Positions 42,315 to 51,883 of a stretch of 64,000 nt of DNA are shown here, piece by piece (the first letter of the stretch is position 1; every line of letters begins with the position of its first letter). Origin of the DNA: an uncultured Ellagibacter sp. (GTDB lineage Bacteria; Actinomycetota; Coriobacteriia; Coriobacteriales; Eggerthellaceae); the NCBI GenBank assembly GCA_934663775.1, contig CAKUKU010000007.1:1-64000 (forward strand), in the 5' to 3' direction. A program made the translations under genes and the position numbers. Under the pieces are notes generated by a model. It saw nothing but the letters and a program-made list of their open reading frames with translations. It had not been told where the DNA came from and made no database searches.

Positions 42315-43037
42315 ATGAGCACATTCCCAAAAGCGAACAGCTTCGACACCGCTATCGTCCAATCCAAGATTATGGGCCCCAATCCGCTTAAACTCTGCGA
42401 GGAGCTGCTTTGCGACGCCGATATCGCGAAGGGGTCGCGCGTGTGCGACCTCGGCTCCGGCACCGGCATAACGAGTGTGATGCTCGCGCGCGAATACGGG
42501 CTCGACGTGTACGCCGTCGATCTGTGGAGCGACCCCGATGAGAATCGCGCGTTCTTTCGAGAGATGAGCGTGCCGGATGAGCGGATTCATCCCGTTAAGG
42601 CCAACGCCGCGGAAGGCCTGCCTTTCGAGCCGGGGTTCTTCGATGCCGTGGTGAGCATCGACTCGTATAACTATTTCGGGCGCGATCCACGCTACCTGGG
42701 GGAGAGGCTTCTTCCCTATGTGAAGTCCGGCGGCAGGATGTACCTTTCTATTCCCGGCATGGTGCGCGACTGCCATGACGCGCTGCCGGCATGCCTGCTT
42801 GCTTCCTGGGATCCCGAGCAGCTTGAATACATGCACGATATGGCCTGGTGGCGAAATATGATTGGGCTCACAAGCGGGGTTTCTATCGAGGACATGCACC
42901 AGATGACGTGCACGCGTGAGGCGTGGGCCGACTGGATTACCTGCGACAATGAGTACGCTCAAGGTGACCGTGCGGCTGTCGAGGCGGGCGCGCTCGAGTA
43001 CCTGAGCACCATTGCGGTCGCGCTCGTGAAGGACTAA
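42315..43037 (+). CDS. Class I SAM-dependent methyltransferase
   Basis: The protein has 240 residues; ATG at 42315 after AGGAG. SAM-binding motif I is VCDLGSGTGITSVMLA (about 43-58), followed by DVYAVDLW (acidic end of strand 2), and a later VVSIDSYNYFGRD. A 3' fragment of a paralogue lies at 51923-52195, after the IS3 remnant. The substrate is unknown; related proteins are annotated only as methyltransferase-domain proteins. It is divergent from the EamA transporter. Confidence 0.88.
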   Translation: MSTFPKANSFDTAIVQSKIMGPNPLKLCEELLCDADIAKGSRVCDLGSGTGITSVMLAREYGLDVYAVDLWSDPDENRAFFREMSVPDERIHPVKANAAEGLPFEPGFFDAVVSIDSYNYFGRDPRYLGERLLPYVKSGGRMYLSIPGMVRDCHDALPACLLASWDPEQLEYMHDMAWWRNMIGLTSGVSIEDMHQMTCTREAWADWITCDNEYAQGDRAAVEAGALEYLSTIAVALVKD

Positions 43038-43135
43038 GCGGGACGGTTGAAAGCGGAGCGGCGGGTGGAAGTTGCCTGCCGCCTTCTCGTGCGGCTTTGT
43101 GGGGTTGCCCGCCCTGCGCTCCCGTCGGCACGCCC

Positions 43136-43300
43136 ACGCGCTCCCGTCGGCGCGCCTGCTCCGCTTGCTCGCGTGCCTGTTCGCCCACGCGCTCCCGTTG
43201 GCGCGCCCTGCGCTCCCGCCCACGCTTTTCCGCCGCGGCCCGCCTCTCTCTCCCGCCCACGCGCCCCCGCTCTTCCGCCGCGGCCCGCCTCTCTCTTCCA
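43136..43300. repeat. GC-rich tandem-like repeats
   Basis: CGCGCTCCCGT-GGCGCGCC-like words recur between 43136 and 43215. A 24-base unit starting TTCCGCCGCGG is present at 43228 and again at 43273 (period 45) followed by CTCTCTC tracts. Long frames here are low complexity (Arg/Glu- or Pro/Ala-rich) and are not credible genes. Part of a 770-bp gap with no gene. Confidence 0.6.
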
Positions 43301-43601
43301 CCTGCCTGCTCGCTCGTGCGCCTGTTTGCCCGCGGGGCTTTTTGTACGAAAACGCCACTTTTTTGCGAAGGAATTGTATGCAACTCCACAAAGAACATGA
43401 AATTGGGGAATAACTTGCGTCGCTTTTGGATTGCTTGCGACATTTTCGGGACAGTTAAGGCTCCCAAATGGCCAAATTCACCATTCCTCCATAACTTATT
43501 GGCGATTTCGTACAAGAAGTGAAGCAGGAAGGACAGTTGGGGCCTCCTGCGGCTAGTTCGCTCGGGACCCAGCACTCGAGGCTCGGTCTGGCTGGGGTCT
43601 G

Positions 43602-43745
43602 GCTCAGTCGGGACCTGGTCAAACCAAGAGTCGGCTCAATAGGGATCTGGTTTAGCCGAGAGTCGGTTCATTCAGGGCTCGGTCCAACTGCGGATCGGCC
43701 CAATAGGGACCTGGCTTAACTGGGGGCCTGGCTCATTCAGGTGCA
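43602..43745 (+). repeat. Degenerate tandem repeat, period about 32 bp
   Basis: Units start GGCTCAGTCGGGACCTGG (43601), GGCTCAATAGGGATCTGG, GGTTCATTCAGGGCTCGG, GGCCCAATAGGGACCTGG and GGCTCATTCAGGTGC, giving at least five diverged copies with a 31-33 bp period. There is no conserved repeat-spacer alternation, so it is a minisatellite rather than a CRISPR. Confidence 0.7.
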
Positions 43746-43808
43746 TTTCAGGGAAGGGTGCCATCATGCGAGCTATCGAAGAAATCTACCCAGATGGAGG
43801 CGGTTACC

Positions 43809-45284
43809 ATGAAGAAACATCATCTTGAGGTTGCGGGTTTTACGGCTGCAGCGGCGTTGGCGTTTTCGCTTGCGGGCTGCGCGGGGCAAAGCGGGAATTC
43901 CGCGAACGCGGCATCGGCGTCCACCTCGTCGTCCACCGAGCAGTCGGGCGCCTCGGCGAGCGCGTCCTTCGCCGAGGCGGCGGCGCTTGACCTCTCGTCC
44001 CAAAAGCTTGCCGACGCGGACATCTCGACAAGCGAGTCGTACAGCGATGCAACCGACGGCGGGCACGCAATCACGGCTGACGGCACTTCGGCCTAGTACA
44101 CGGGCGCAGCTGTGGAGAAAACTGGCGACTCCAGCGGCGACGAGGCCGATTTCTACGGCGAAAATGCCAGCGTGTTCGCCACCAACGGAGCGACGCTCGA
44201 TTTGTCGGACCTCGTCGTGGGAAGCGATGGCACGCACGCGAACGGCGTGTTCTCCTACGGCTCGGGCACGACGGTGAATATCTCGCATTCCATCATCCGC
44301 ACGGTTGGCAATTGCTCGGGCGGCCTTATGACCACCGGCGGGGCAACGATGAACGCCACCGACGTGACCGCCGAAACCCAGGGCAACTCCTCCGCGGCCA
44401 TTCGCTCGGATCGCGGCGGCGGCGACGTGAACGTGTCCGGCGGCTATTTCACCACCGAGGGTGTGGGTTCGCCCGTCATCTACTCCACGGCGGACATTTC
44501 GGTCGAGGGCGCTTATCTGCAATCGGGCTCGTCTCAGGGCGTGGTGGTGGAAGGCAAGAACTCCGTGTCGCTGACGGGATGCCAGCTTATCGCGTCGAAC
44601 ACGTCGAAGAACAGCGACAAGTCCGACTATTATCAAGCGGTGATGATCTACCAATCCATGTCGGGCGACGCGAGCCAGGGCACGGCGGAATTCTCCCTGG
44701 ATGGCAGCTCGCTCACCAATCAGAACGGCGACATCTTCTTCGTGAACAACACGTCGTGCGAGATCGACCTTGCCAGTTCGGCCATTGTGAACAACGATGC
44801 GTCGGGCGTGTTTTTGCGCGCCGCGGCCGCCGGATGGGGATCGCAGGGCAGCAACGGCGGCAAGGTGAATCTGCGCGCATCTGACCAGGTCATCGATGGG
44901 GATATGCTCATCGACGACGTATCGGCGCTCAACCTGTATCTAAATGACGGGTCGACTTTCACCGGTGCTATCAACCCGACGGGGCAGCAGGGCGACGTGT
45001 ACGTGGAGCTCGATGCGAACAGCACCTGGACGCTTACGGACGACTCGTATGTCACGAGCCTGACCTGCGTGCAGGGCTCCATCAATCTCAACGGGCACAA
45101 GCTTTACGTGAATGGCGTGGAATACGACGGCGAAAGCGCCGTTGCCGGTACTGCTGTCGACACGTCGAGCAGCGCATCGGGGTCGACGGATGGCCAGCCG
45201 GGCAGTGCGCCCGAGGCTCCCGGCGATAGCAACGGGCCGAACGGCAACGGTGGAGCCACGCCGCCGAGCAAGCCTGGGGAATAG
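43809..45284 (+). pseudogene. Beta-helix-type surface lipoprotein interrupted by an in-frame amber codon
   Basis: A single frame runs from ATG 43809 (GGAGG upstream) to TAA at 45282-45284 but is cut by TAG at 44094-44096. Before it there is a lipoprotein signal (lipobox LAGC at about residue 28-31) and a Ser/Ala-rich linker. After it comes a repetitive, Asn/Gly/Ser/Thr-rich domain with DEADFYGENASVFATNG, GGATMNATDVTAETQGN and SPVIYSTADISVEGAYLQSG, the pattern of right-handed beta-helix cell-surface proteins of gut anaerobes, ending in a Pro/Gly/Asn-rich tail. The part after the stop has no start codon with a binding site. The mutation is probably recent, as all the rest is intact. Confidence 0.8.
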
Positions 45285-45332
45285 GGGTGCGAACCGCCTG
45301 GTTGGCGAGTTGACCAGGCGGTTTTCGCTGTG

Positions 45333-46088
45333 TTAGGAAAGCGCGTTGTAGGCGTCGTCGCCCACCGGCTCGAGCCACTCGTTGCTCGCATCTTCGCCGG
45401 GATACTCGAAGGCCAGATGGCTGAACCAGTTGTTGGCGGTGGCGCCATGCCAGTGCTTGACGCTCGCGGGAATCTCCACCACGTCGCCGGGGCGCAGGCG
45501 CTGGGCGGGCTTGCCCTCTTCCTGATACCAGCCTTCGCCATCCACGCAGATGAGCACTTGGCCGCCGCCCTTGCTCGCATGGTGGATGTGCCAGTTGTTA
45601 CGGCAGCGCGGCTCGAAGGTCACGTTGAAGATGGCCAGGTAGTCGTCGGGGCCGGTGAGCGCGTTGAGATAGCTTTGCCCGATGAAGTACTGCGCGAAGC
45701 CGTCGTTGGGCTTGCCCAGGCCGAAGAACCCACCGTGGGACTTGGGGTGGTCGCCTTCAGCATCGCCTTCCGCATACACCTCCTTCGCCATGGTGAAGGC
45801 AGCCCAGGCGTTTGGCCAGCCAGCGTAGAAGGCGATATGGGTGAGGATCTCGGCCATCTCCGTTTGCGTCACGCCGTTCTTCTTTGCGCTGGCCAGGTGA
45901 TAGGCAAGCGAGCTGTCGACGATCCCTTTCCCGATGAGCGTGCTCACAGTGACGATGCTGCGCAGCTTGAGCGGTAGCTTGTCCTCACGGTTCCACACCT
46001 CGCCGAAGAGGATGTCGTCGTTCAAGTGCGCGAACTCGGGCGCGAACTCACCGAGTGCGTCATGCCCTGCAGTTTGTTTGATAGTCAT
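45333..46088 (-). CDS. Carboxymuconolactone decarboxylase-like / cupin fusion protein
   Basis: The protein has 251 residues from ATG 46088 (GAAGGAAG upstream). The N-terminal half (about 10-110) is a CMD-like all-helical domain (LRSIVTVSTLIGKG, LTHIAFYAGWPNAWAAF), lacking the CxxC of AhpD. The C-terminal half is a cupin with metal-binding His in NNWHIHHASKGGGQ and KHWHGA, and the GDVVEIPASVKH turn. Fusions of this sort occur next to alcohol dehydrogenases and quinone-related enzymes. It is downstream of the alcohol dehydrogenase on the same strand (90 bases). Confidence 0.9.
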   Translation of the reverse strand: MTIKQTAGHDALGEFAPEFAHLNDDILFGEVWNREDKLPLKLRSIVTVSTLIGKGIVDSSLAYHLASAKKNGVTQTEMAEILTHIAFYAGWPNAWAAFTMAKEVYAEGDAEGDHPKSHGGFFGLGKPNDGFAQYFIGQSYLNALTGPDDYLAIFNVTFEPRCRNNWHIHHASKGGGQVLICVDGEGWYQEEGKPAQRLRPGDVVEIPASVKHWHGATANNWFSHLAFEYPGEDASNEWLEPVGDDAYNALS

Positions 46089-46178
46089 TGTGGACTTCCT
46101 TCCCATTTTCTTTACACGTGGCGAGTGGCGGTTAGGGTGAACGACGGCGTCATTCGCGATTACGCTTTGGACCAGCCG

Positions 46179-47369
46179 CTACTTTGCTGCGAGGCTTTTG
46201 CGCAGGACGTCGAGAATCTCGACGCGGGTGAGCGTGCGATAGCCGCCCGTCATCGTGAGCGTTGCGTCGGCGATCGCGCTGAGGCTGGACTCGTCGGCGC
46301 CTAGCTCGCGAATGCTCATCACACAGCCGATTTCGCGCATCCAGGTCTCCATGGCGTCAAGGCCGGCAATCGCAAGCTCCTCGCTGGTTTTGTCTGCGGC
46401 GTCGATGTCCCACACATTTGCGGCGAAACGCGCGAATTTCTCCAGGCCGTAAGGCATGATCAGGCGATAGTAGGGAAGCGCTACGGCGGAGAGGGTCATG
46501 CCGTGCGTGGCGTCGGTGACGGCGCCTACGGCCTGTCCGATCATATGGACTTCCCAGTCCTGCGTCTTTCCGCAGCCTACGAGGGTGTTGAGAGCCCAGG
46601 TCGCCGTCCACATGATGTTCGAGCGCGCCTCGTAGTTCATCGGGCTGGTTACGGCGACTCGGCTCGCGGTGACAAGGCTGCGCATGAGCGCTTCGGCCAG
46701 GAAGTCGCTCGTGTTGTCGTCGGTGCCGGAGAAGTACTGCTCGGTGATGTGGTTCATGATGTCGAAGATGCCCGCGACCATCTGATAGCGCGGCACCGTG
46801 TAGGTGAACTCGGGGTTCAGCACGGCGAAACGCGGCGAGACGCGCTCGTCGGCGAAGACGTGGCCGACTTTAAGGCCAAGCTCTCGGTTGGTGATGACCG
46901 AGCCGCGGTTCATCTCGGAGCCAGTGCCCACCATGGTGAGGACGGACCCCACGGGCACGATCTCCCTATCTGCCGAGGGTTCCTCGAATCGGTCGAAGTA
47001 TACGTCCCAGGGGTCTTCGCCTGCGGGAAGGTTCTTAGAGACGGCGACCGCCTTCGCGTAGTCGACGCACGAGCCGCCGCCTACGGCGAGGATGAAATCG
47101 ACATCGTTCTCTCGAGCGATTCGCGTTCCCTCGCGAAGCTTCTCGATGGTGGGGTTCGGCATGACGCCGCTGTCTTCGACGATGTGCTTCCCAGCGGCGC
47201 GAAGCGCATCGACAACCTGGTCGTAAATGCCGAATCGCCTGATGGATCCCCCACCGTAGACGAGTTGGACGGTGTCGCCGTAGGGGGCGAGCTCCGCTGC
47301 CAGCGAGGCGAGGGCGTTTTTGCCGAAGATGAGCTTGGTGGGATTGTGGTAGGTGAAGTTGCCGAGCAT
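46179..47369 (-). CDS. Iron-containing alcohol dehydrogenase (YqhD/BDH-like)
   Basis: The protein has 396 residues with motifs of group III alcohol dehydrogenases: FGKNALASLAAEL, VYGGGSIRRFG (nucleotide phosphate), FILAVGGGSCVDYAKAVA, and a metal-binding region FDIMNHITEQYF and DATHGMTLSAVALPYY. It oxidises or reduces aldehydes with NAD(P)H. Its promoter has the features of a MerR-regulated gene (47414-47444), and the MerR gene is divergent. A fragment of a second copy is at 52340-52449. Confidence 0.92.
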   Translation of the reverse strand: MLGNFTYHNPTKLIFGKNALASLAAELAPYGDTVQLVYGGGSIRRFGIYDQVVDALRAAGKHIVEDSGVMPNPTIEKLREGTRIARENDVDFILAVGGGSCVDYAKAVAVSKNLPAGEDPWDVYFDRFEEPSADREIVPVGSVLTMVGTGSEMNRGSVITNRELGLKVGHVFADERVSPRFAVLNPEFTYTVPRYQMVAGIFDIMNHITEQYFSGTDDNTSDFLAEALMRSLVTASRVAVTSPMNYEARSNIMWTATWALNTLVGCGKTQDWEVHMIGQAVGAVTDATHGMTLSAVALPYYRLIMPYGLEKFARFAANVWDIDAADKTSEELAIAGLDAMETWMREIGCVMSIRELGADESSLSAIADATLTMTGGYRTLTRVEILDVLRKSLAAK

Positions 47370-47413
47370 GCATTTCCTTCCGCTTGTGGGCCTGCTTTTG
47401 GTATGATGGGGGC

Positions 47414-47444
47414 ACCTTAATTCCTAAACCTCACTTCAGGTCAA
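47414..47444 (-). promoter_or_regulatory. MerR-type promoter with 19-bp spacer and dyad
   Basis: On the minus strand TTGACC (47444-47439) and TAAGGT (47419-47414) are separated by exactly 19 bp. The dyad ACCT-N6-AGGT (47428-47441) lies between. This over-long spacer with a central dyad is the hallmark of MerR-activated promoters. It drives the alcohol dehydrogenase-cupin operon. Confidence 0.75.
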
Positions 47445-47466
47445 GATACTTTGAAAGGAATTTACC

Positions 47467-47904
47467 ATGTATTCAATCGGGCAGGTTTCGGAGATGTTCG
47501 ATATCCCCGTGTCGACGTTGCGCTACTACGACAAGGAAGGGCTTTTCCCCAACTTGGAGCGATCGGGCAGCGCGCGCCGCTTCGGCGAAGGCGAGCTTGA
47601 GCTGCTCCGCGTCATCGATTGCCTGAAGAAGACGGGGCTCGAGATCAAGGACATCAAGCGCTTCGTCGATATGGTCCAAGAGGGGCCGTCGACCTACGCC
47701 GCGCGAAAGGAGCTCTTCGAGGCGCGCAGGGCCCAGGCCGAGGAGGAGATCGAGCGCATGCAGAAGGCGCTCGCCATGGTGAAGTTCAAGTGCTGGTACT
47801 ACGAGACGGCCCAAAAAGACGGCGGGGAAGAGCGCCTTTGGGGAATGATTCCCGACGGGTTGCCGAAGGATATCAGGAAGCTCTACGACCTGGGCCATTC
47901 GTAG
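47467..47904 (+). CDS. MerR-family transcriptional regulator
   Basis: The protein has 145 residues. N-terminal winged helix: MYSIGQVSEMFDIPVSTLRYYDKEGLFP, then ERSGSARRFGEGELELLRVIDCLKKTGLEIKDIKRF, followed by a dimerisation helix (KELFEARRAQAEEEIERMQKALAMVKFKCWYYE). It lacks the Cys set of metal sensors. It is divergent from the alcohol dehydrogenase operon, whose promoter is of the MerR type, and probably responds to an aldehyde or similar electrophile. Confidence 0.9.
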   Translation: MYSIGQVSEMFDIPVSTLRYYDKEGLFPNLERSGSARRFGEGELELLRVIDCLKKTGLEIKDIKRFVDMVQEGPSTYAARKELFEARRAQAEEEIERMQKALAMVKFKCWYYETAQKDGGEERLWGMIPDGLPKDIRKLYDLGHS

Positions 47905-48045
47905 GAGTCCGCCAGCGAGCAAGTGCTGGCCGTTGTTTTAAAGCCGCAAGCGGGCATCGGCGATCGGCATGAAGCTGCGAGCGGATACGGGTAGCCGCAT
48001 TGGATGCGCCTCTTCTTGCTGGTGCAACGCTAGATTAAGGAAATC

Positions 48046-50565
48046 ATGCAGAATATCGACCATATCGAGGTGCGCGGCGCGCGCGTGCACAATCTGAAGA
48101 ACGTGAACGTGGGCATTCCGCTCGGCCAGCTTGTGGGCATCGCTGGCGTGTCGGGCTCGGGCAAAAGCTCGCTCGCGCTCGGCGTCCTGTACGCCGAAGG
48201 GTCGCGCCGCTATTTGGAGGCGCTTTCCACCTACACGCGCCGGCGCATCGCCCAGGCGGGCAAGGCCTCGGTCGACGACGTGCGCTACGTTCCCGCCGCG
48301 CTCGCGCTGCACCAGCGCCCGGCGGTGCCCGGCGTGCGATCGACGTTCGGCACTTCGAGCGAGCTTCTGAACAGCCTGCGGCTCCTCTTCTCGCGCGTCG
48401 GCAGCCATGTGTGCCCGCATTGCGGAAGGCAGGTGCCGCCAAGTTTGAATGTTGCCGCTGAGCTGGCAATTTCGTGTCCGCATTGCGGTGGCGAGTTCTT
48501 CGGTCCCGGCGCCGAACAGCTTGCCTTCAACAGCGAGGGCGCTTGCCCCACCTGCGGGGGCACCGGTATCGCGCGCACCGTGAACCGCGCTGCACTCGTG
48601 CCCGACGAGAGCAAGACCATCGACGAGGGCGCTGTGGTGGTGTGGGGCTCGCTTATGTGGGACCTTATGAAACAGGTGTGCGGCGCTATGGGCGTGCGCA
48701 CGGACGTGCCGTTTCGCGAGCTTTCGCCCGCTGAGCGCGACATCGTGTTCAGCGGCCCGGCTGAGAAGCGGCACATCCTGTACAAGGCGAAGAAGGGCGA
48801 GAACTTCGCCGAGCTCGATTTCACCTACTACAACGCCGTGCGCACGGTGGAGAACTCGCTTGCGAAGGCGAAGGACGAGAAGGGGTTGCGCCGCGTCGCG
48901 AAGTTTTTGACCGAGGGGCCTTGTCCCGATTGCGGAGGCACGCGCCTCTCGGTGGCTGCGTGCGGGCCGCTTGTGTGCGGCATCAATCTGGCGCAGGCGA
49001 CGGAAATGACGCTTGACGAGGCGGTTTCATGGGTGGAAGGCGTGCCGGGAAGTCTTCCCGATACGATGCGTCCTATGGCGAAATCTATCTGCGAGTCGTT
49101 TACGGGCACCGCCCGACGCCTGCTGGAGCTGGGGTTGGGGTATCTTACGCTCGACCGCGCAGGCGCGACGCTTTCCACGGGGGAGCGACAGCGCGTGCAG
49201 CTCGCGCGTTCGGTGAGGAACCGAACCACCGGCGTGCTCTACGTGATGGACGAGCCCTCCATCGGCTTGCACCCCGCCAATATCGACGGCCTCCTTGGCG
49301 TGATGCGCGATTTGATTGCCGACGGGAACTCCGTGGTGATGGTCGACCATGACACGCGCATCCTGCGCGCCGCCGACCATCTGGTGGAAATGGGCCCTGC
49401 CGCGGGCGCAGACGGTGGCGCGGTGGTTTCCCAAGGCTCGGTTGACGAGATCGCACGCGATAAGACTTCGATCATAGGGCCCTTTCTTTCCGGTGCGGTG
49501 CGCGTGGCGGCTCGCCCACAGGCGCAAGCTGGGGAAATGTTCGCTCTGGGGCGGATCCATCTCGAATCGAGCGGCCTGCATACCGTGAAGCCATTCGCCA
49601 TCGACATCCCGCGTGGCCGGCTTATCGCCGTGACGGGCGTGTCGGGTTCGGGCAAGACGACGCTCGTGCTAGAGACGCTCATCCCCGCGCTTTCCCATGC
49701 GGCGGCGGGCGAGGCGCTCCCCGAGCACGTGACGGCGCTTGTCGCAGACGGCATCAGGCGCGCGAACCTGATCGACGCGACCCCCATCGGGGTAAACGTC
49801 CGCTCGACCGTGGCGACGTACTGCGGCGTGCTCGACGACTTGCGCCGCGCCTATGCGCGCACCGAGAGCGCGAAGGCGGCTGGTCTTAAGGCAGGCGACT
49901 TCTCGTACAACACGGGAAGCCTGCGCTGCCCCACGTGCGACGGTACGGGGCGGATCTCGCTCGACGTGCAGTTCTTGCCCGACGTCGACATCGCCTGCCC
50001 CGATTGCCGTGGCTCTCGCTTTAGCGCTGCGGCTGAGGGTATTCGCCGCCCCGAGAAGGGCGAGAAGGGCGCGAAGGGTGCGCCCCGTGGCCAGGCGCTC
50101 AGCCTGCCGGCGTTGCTTTCGCTCTCGGTCGATGAGGCGCTTGCGCATGTTGCCGACATCAAGAAGGCGCACGAGAAGCTGCGAACATTGCATGACCTGG
50201 GGCTGGGATATCTCACGCTCGGCGAGGCAACGCCCGCGCTTTCCGGTGGCGAGGCCCAGCGCCTGAAGCTTGCAAGTGAGATGGGCCGTGGGCAGGAAGA
50301 CGCCGTGTTCGTGTTCGATGAACCGACCATCGGCTTGCACCCACGTGACGTCGAGATGCTGCTCGACGTGTTCGAGCGGCTTGTGGAGCAGGGCGCCACC
50401 GTGGTGGTGGTCGAGCACGACCTCGACTTCATCGCCAATGCCGACTACGTGATCGACATGGGACCTCATGGCGGGAAAGACGGCGGGCGCATCGTGGCGT
50501 GCGGCACGCCTGCGGAAATCGCTGCGAACCCGGAAAGCATCACCGGTCGCTACCTGGTGCTTTAA
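48046..50565 (+). CDS. UvrA-like ABC ATPase (short UvrA paralogue)
   Basis: The protein has 839 residues, about 100 shorter than housekeeping UvrA. Two ABC halves are clear: Walker A GVSGSGKSSLALGVLY (about 35-50) and GVSGSGKTTLVLETL; signatures LSTGERQRVQLARS and LSGGEAQRLKLASEMG; Walker B VMDEPSIGLHP and VFDEPTIGLHPRD. Zinc-binding CPHCGRQ/CPHCGGEF, CPTCGGTG and CPTCDGTG/CPDCRGSRF motifs are present. The UvrB-binding and parts of the insertion domains are reduced. Such UvrA2-type paralogues are linked to drug or DNA-damage tolerance rather than core excision repair. Confidence 0.9.
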   Translation: MQNIDHIEVRGARVHNLKNVNVGIPLGQLVGIAGVSGSGKSSLALGVLYAEGSRRYLEALSTYTRRRIAQAGKASVDDVRYVPAALALHQRPAVPGVRSTFGTSSELLNSLRLLFSRVGSHVCPHCGRQVPPSLNVAAELAISCPHCGGEFFGPGAEQLAFNSEGACPTCGGTGIARTVNRAALVPDESKTIDEGAVVVWGSLMWDLMKQVCGAMGVRTDVPFRELSPAERDIVFSGPAEKRHILYKAKKGENFAELDFTYYNAVRTVENSLAKAKDEKGLRRVAKFLTEGPCPDCGGTRLSVAACGPLVCGINLAQATEMTLDEAVSWVEGVPGSLPDTMRPMAKSICESFTGTARRLLELGLGYLTLDRAGATLSTGERQRVQLARSVRNRTTGVLYVMDEPSIGLHPANIDGLLGVMRDLIADGNSVVMVDHDTRILRAADHLVEMGPAAGADGGAVVSQGSVDEIARDKTSIIGPFLSGAVRVAARPQAQAGEMFALGRIHLESSGLHTVKPFAIDIPRGRLIAVTGVSGSGKTTLVLETLIPALSHAAAGEALPEHVTALVADGIRRANLIDATPIGVNVRSTVATYCGVLDDLRRAYARTESAKAAGLKAGDFSYNTGSLRCPTCDGTGRISLDVQFLPDVDIACPDCRGSRFSAAAEGIRRPEKGEKGAKGAPRGQALSLPALLSLSVDEALAHVADIKKAHEKLRTLHDLGLGYLTLGEATPALSGGEAQRLKLASEMGRGQEDAVFVFDEPTIGLHPRDVEMLLDVFERLVEQGATVVVVEHDLDFIANADYVIDMGPHGGKDGGRIVACGTPAEIAANPESITGRYLVL

Positions 50566-50602
50566 CGAATTTCTTACACATAAGTACGTTTTTCTCAATT
50601 AC

Positions 50603-50634
50603 GTGAAAATCTTACCCATACATTAGATTTTCAC
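50603..50634. repeat. 10-bp perfect inverted repeat upstream of the IS remnant
   Basis: GTGAAAATCT (50603-50612) and AGATTTTCAC (50625-50634) flank a 12-base loop. It lies between the UvrA-like gene and the IS3 element and could be a terminator for uvrA-like transcription or part of the IS left end; no clear match to the IS right-end repeat was seen. Confidence 0.5.
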
Positions 50635-50646
50635 AAATTCGCGCGT

Positions 50647-50998
50647 ATGCCTCGCAAAGAAGCACACCGCGTACTCGCTCGAGACGAAGCTGGCCGCCGT
50701 CAGGGCGGTCGTGGACGAGGGCATGACGAAGCCCGAGGCCATGGCGAAGTTCGGGATAGCCTCGCCGAGCTCTCTCAAGAAATGGCTGAAGGCATACAGG
50801 GAGGAAGGCCCGGAGGCGCTCAGGCCGAAGCCCAAGGGGAGGCCGAAGGGCTCCGGCTCCCCGACCAGGGAGACGACGCGCGAGCAGGAGCTCGAGCGGA
50901 GGGTCCGGAAACTCGAGGCCGAGAACGCCTACTTAAAAAAATCGATGGCCCTGAAGGCGGAGAGGCGCTCCCGAACCGAGAGAAAGCGGTTATCGTGA
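50647..50998 (+). pseudogene. IS3 OrfA (helix-turn-helix transposase subunit), frameshifted near its start
   Basis: The C-terminal 95 residues are intact (TKPEAMAKFGIASPSSLKKWL, a transposase helix-turn-helix, then the leucine-zipper-like LERRVRKLEAENAYLKKSMAL). The only sensible ATG is 50647 and reads MPRK in a different frame. Removing one A from the run at 50656-50658 would join it to KKHTAYSLETKLAAVRAVV in the right frame. So the gene appears broken by a 1-base insertion. Confidence 0.75.
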
Positions 50999-51883
50999 GC
51001 GGGCTTTCGGGGCAGTACCCACTCGTCGACCTGCTGGAATGCGCCGGTTTGGCGAGATCGAGCTACTATTACGCGCTTTCGCACCCCAAGGCGCCCACCA
51101 GGCCCGAGCTCTGGGAGGCCGCCGCCGAGATATTCTCGCGCACCGCCAACGGGTGCGGCCACAGGCGGATCGCCATGTGCCTGAGAGCCGAGCTGGGCGC
51201 GCGCGTCGCCGACAAGACCGTGCTCAAGATGATGCGCGAGATGGGGATCCGCTGCGACATCCGCCGCGAGACCGATTACCACAGGTACAACTCCTACAAG
51301 GGCGAGGTCGGCAAAACCTTCGAGAACGTCATCGGCAGGGACTTCGGGGCCGACGGGCCGTGGCAGAAGATGGGCACCGACGTCACCGAGTTCAAGCAGC
51401 CCTGGGGCAAGGCCTACTTCGCGCCGATCGACGACTTCGGCAGCAAGGAGATCGTCGCTTGGTCCACGTCGCTGCACCCCGACATGGCCCAGCAGCATGA
51501 GCTGCTCGACGGGCTCATGTCCAGGAAGCCTGAGGGCGCCAGCCCGATACTGCACTCTGACAGTAGGCGCCCAGTACGCCAGCAGGGCCTTGGCCGAGTG
51601 GGCGCGGGCCAACGACGTGCGCCTTTCCTGCAGCCGCACCGGCAACTGCCGCGACAACGCCGTGGCCGAGTCGTTCTTCGCGACCCCGAAGAACGAGATG
51701 TACTACAGGTCGAGCTTCGCCACCAGGGCCGACGCCAAGCACGCCGTCATCGAGTTCATCGAGGCGGACTACAACCGAAGAAGGCCCCACTCCACCATCG
51801 GCTACCAGGTGCCGGCGCAGGCCATGGATTCGTTCTTCGAGCGGACCAAGCAGGCCGAAGAGGGGCTTCCCATGGCCGCGTAA
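50999..51883 (+). pseudogene. IS3 OrfB (DDE integrase), frameshifted
   Basis: After the A7 slip site the OrfB frame runs YYYALSHPKAPTRPELWEAA (HTH_21), GCGHRRIAMCL, and the DDE integrase core: first Asp in MGTDVTEFK, second in ILHSDS, and Glu in DNAVAESFFATPKNE. Between the second and third the frame changes: an extra A at about 51565 shifts the reading frame; without it HSDSGAQYASRALAEW is continuous. With the OrfA change, the element cannot encode a full transposase. Confidence 0.8.

Noticed and set aside
42937..43575. 212-residue Arg/Glu-rich frame on the minus strand
   Set aside because: Produced by GC-rich repeats; low complexity and no plausible start.
43602..43745. CRISPR array
   Set aside because: The 32-bp units are diverged along their full length, there are no conserved repeat/unique spacer blocks, and no cas genes are present.
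44094..44096. TAG as a pyrrolysine codon
   Set aside because: No pyl genes or PYLIS-type context are visible, and surface lipoproteins are not known users; a nonsense mutation is simpler.
50603..50634. IS3 left terminal inverted repeat
   Set aside because: The 10-bp hairpin does not match the right-end sequence around 51900-51922, so it is not the paired terminal repeat.
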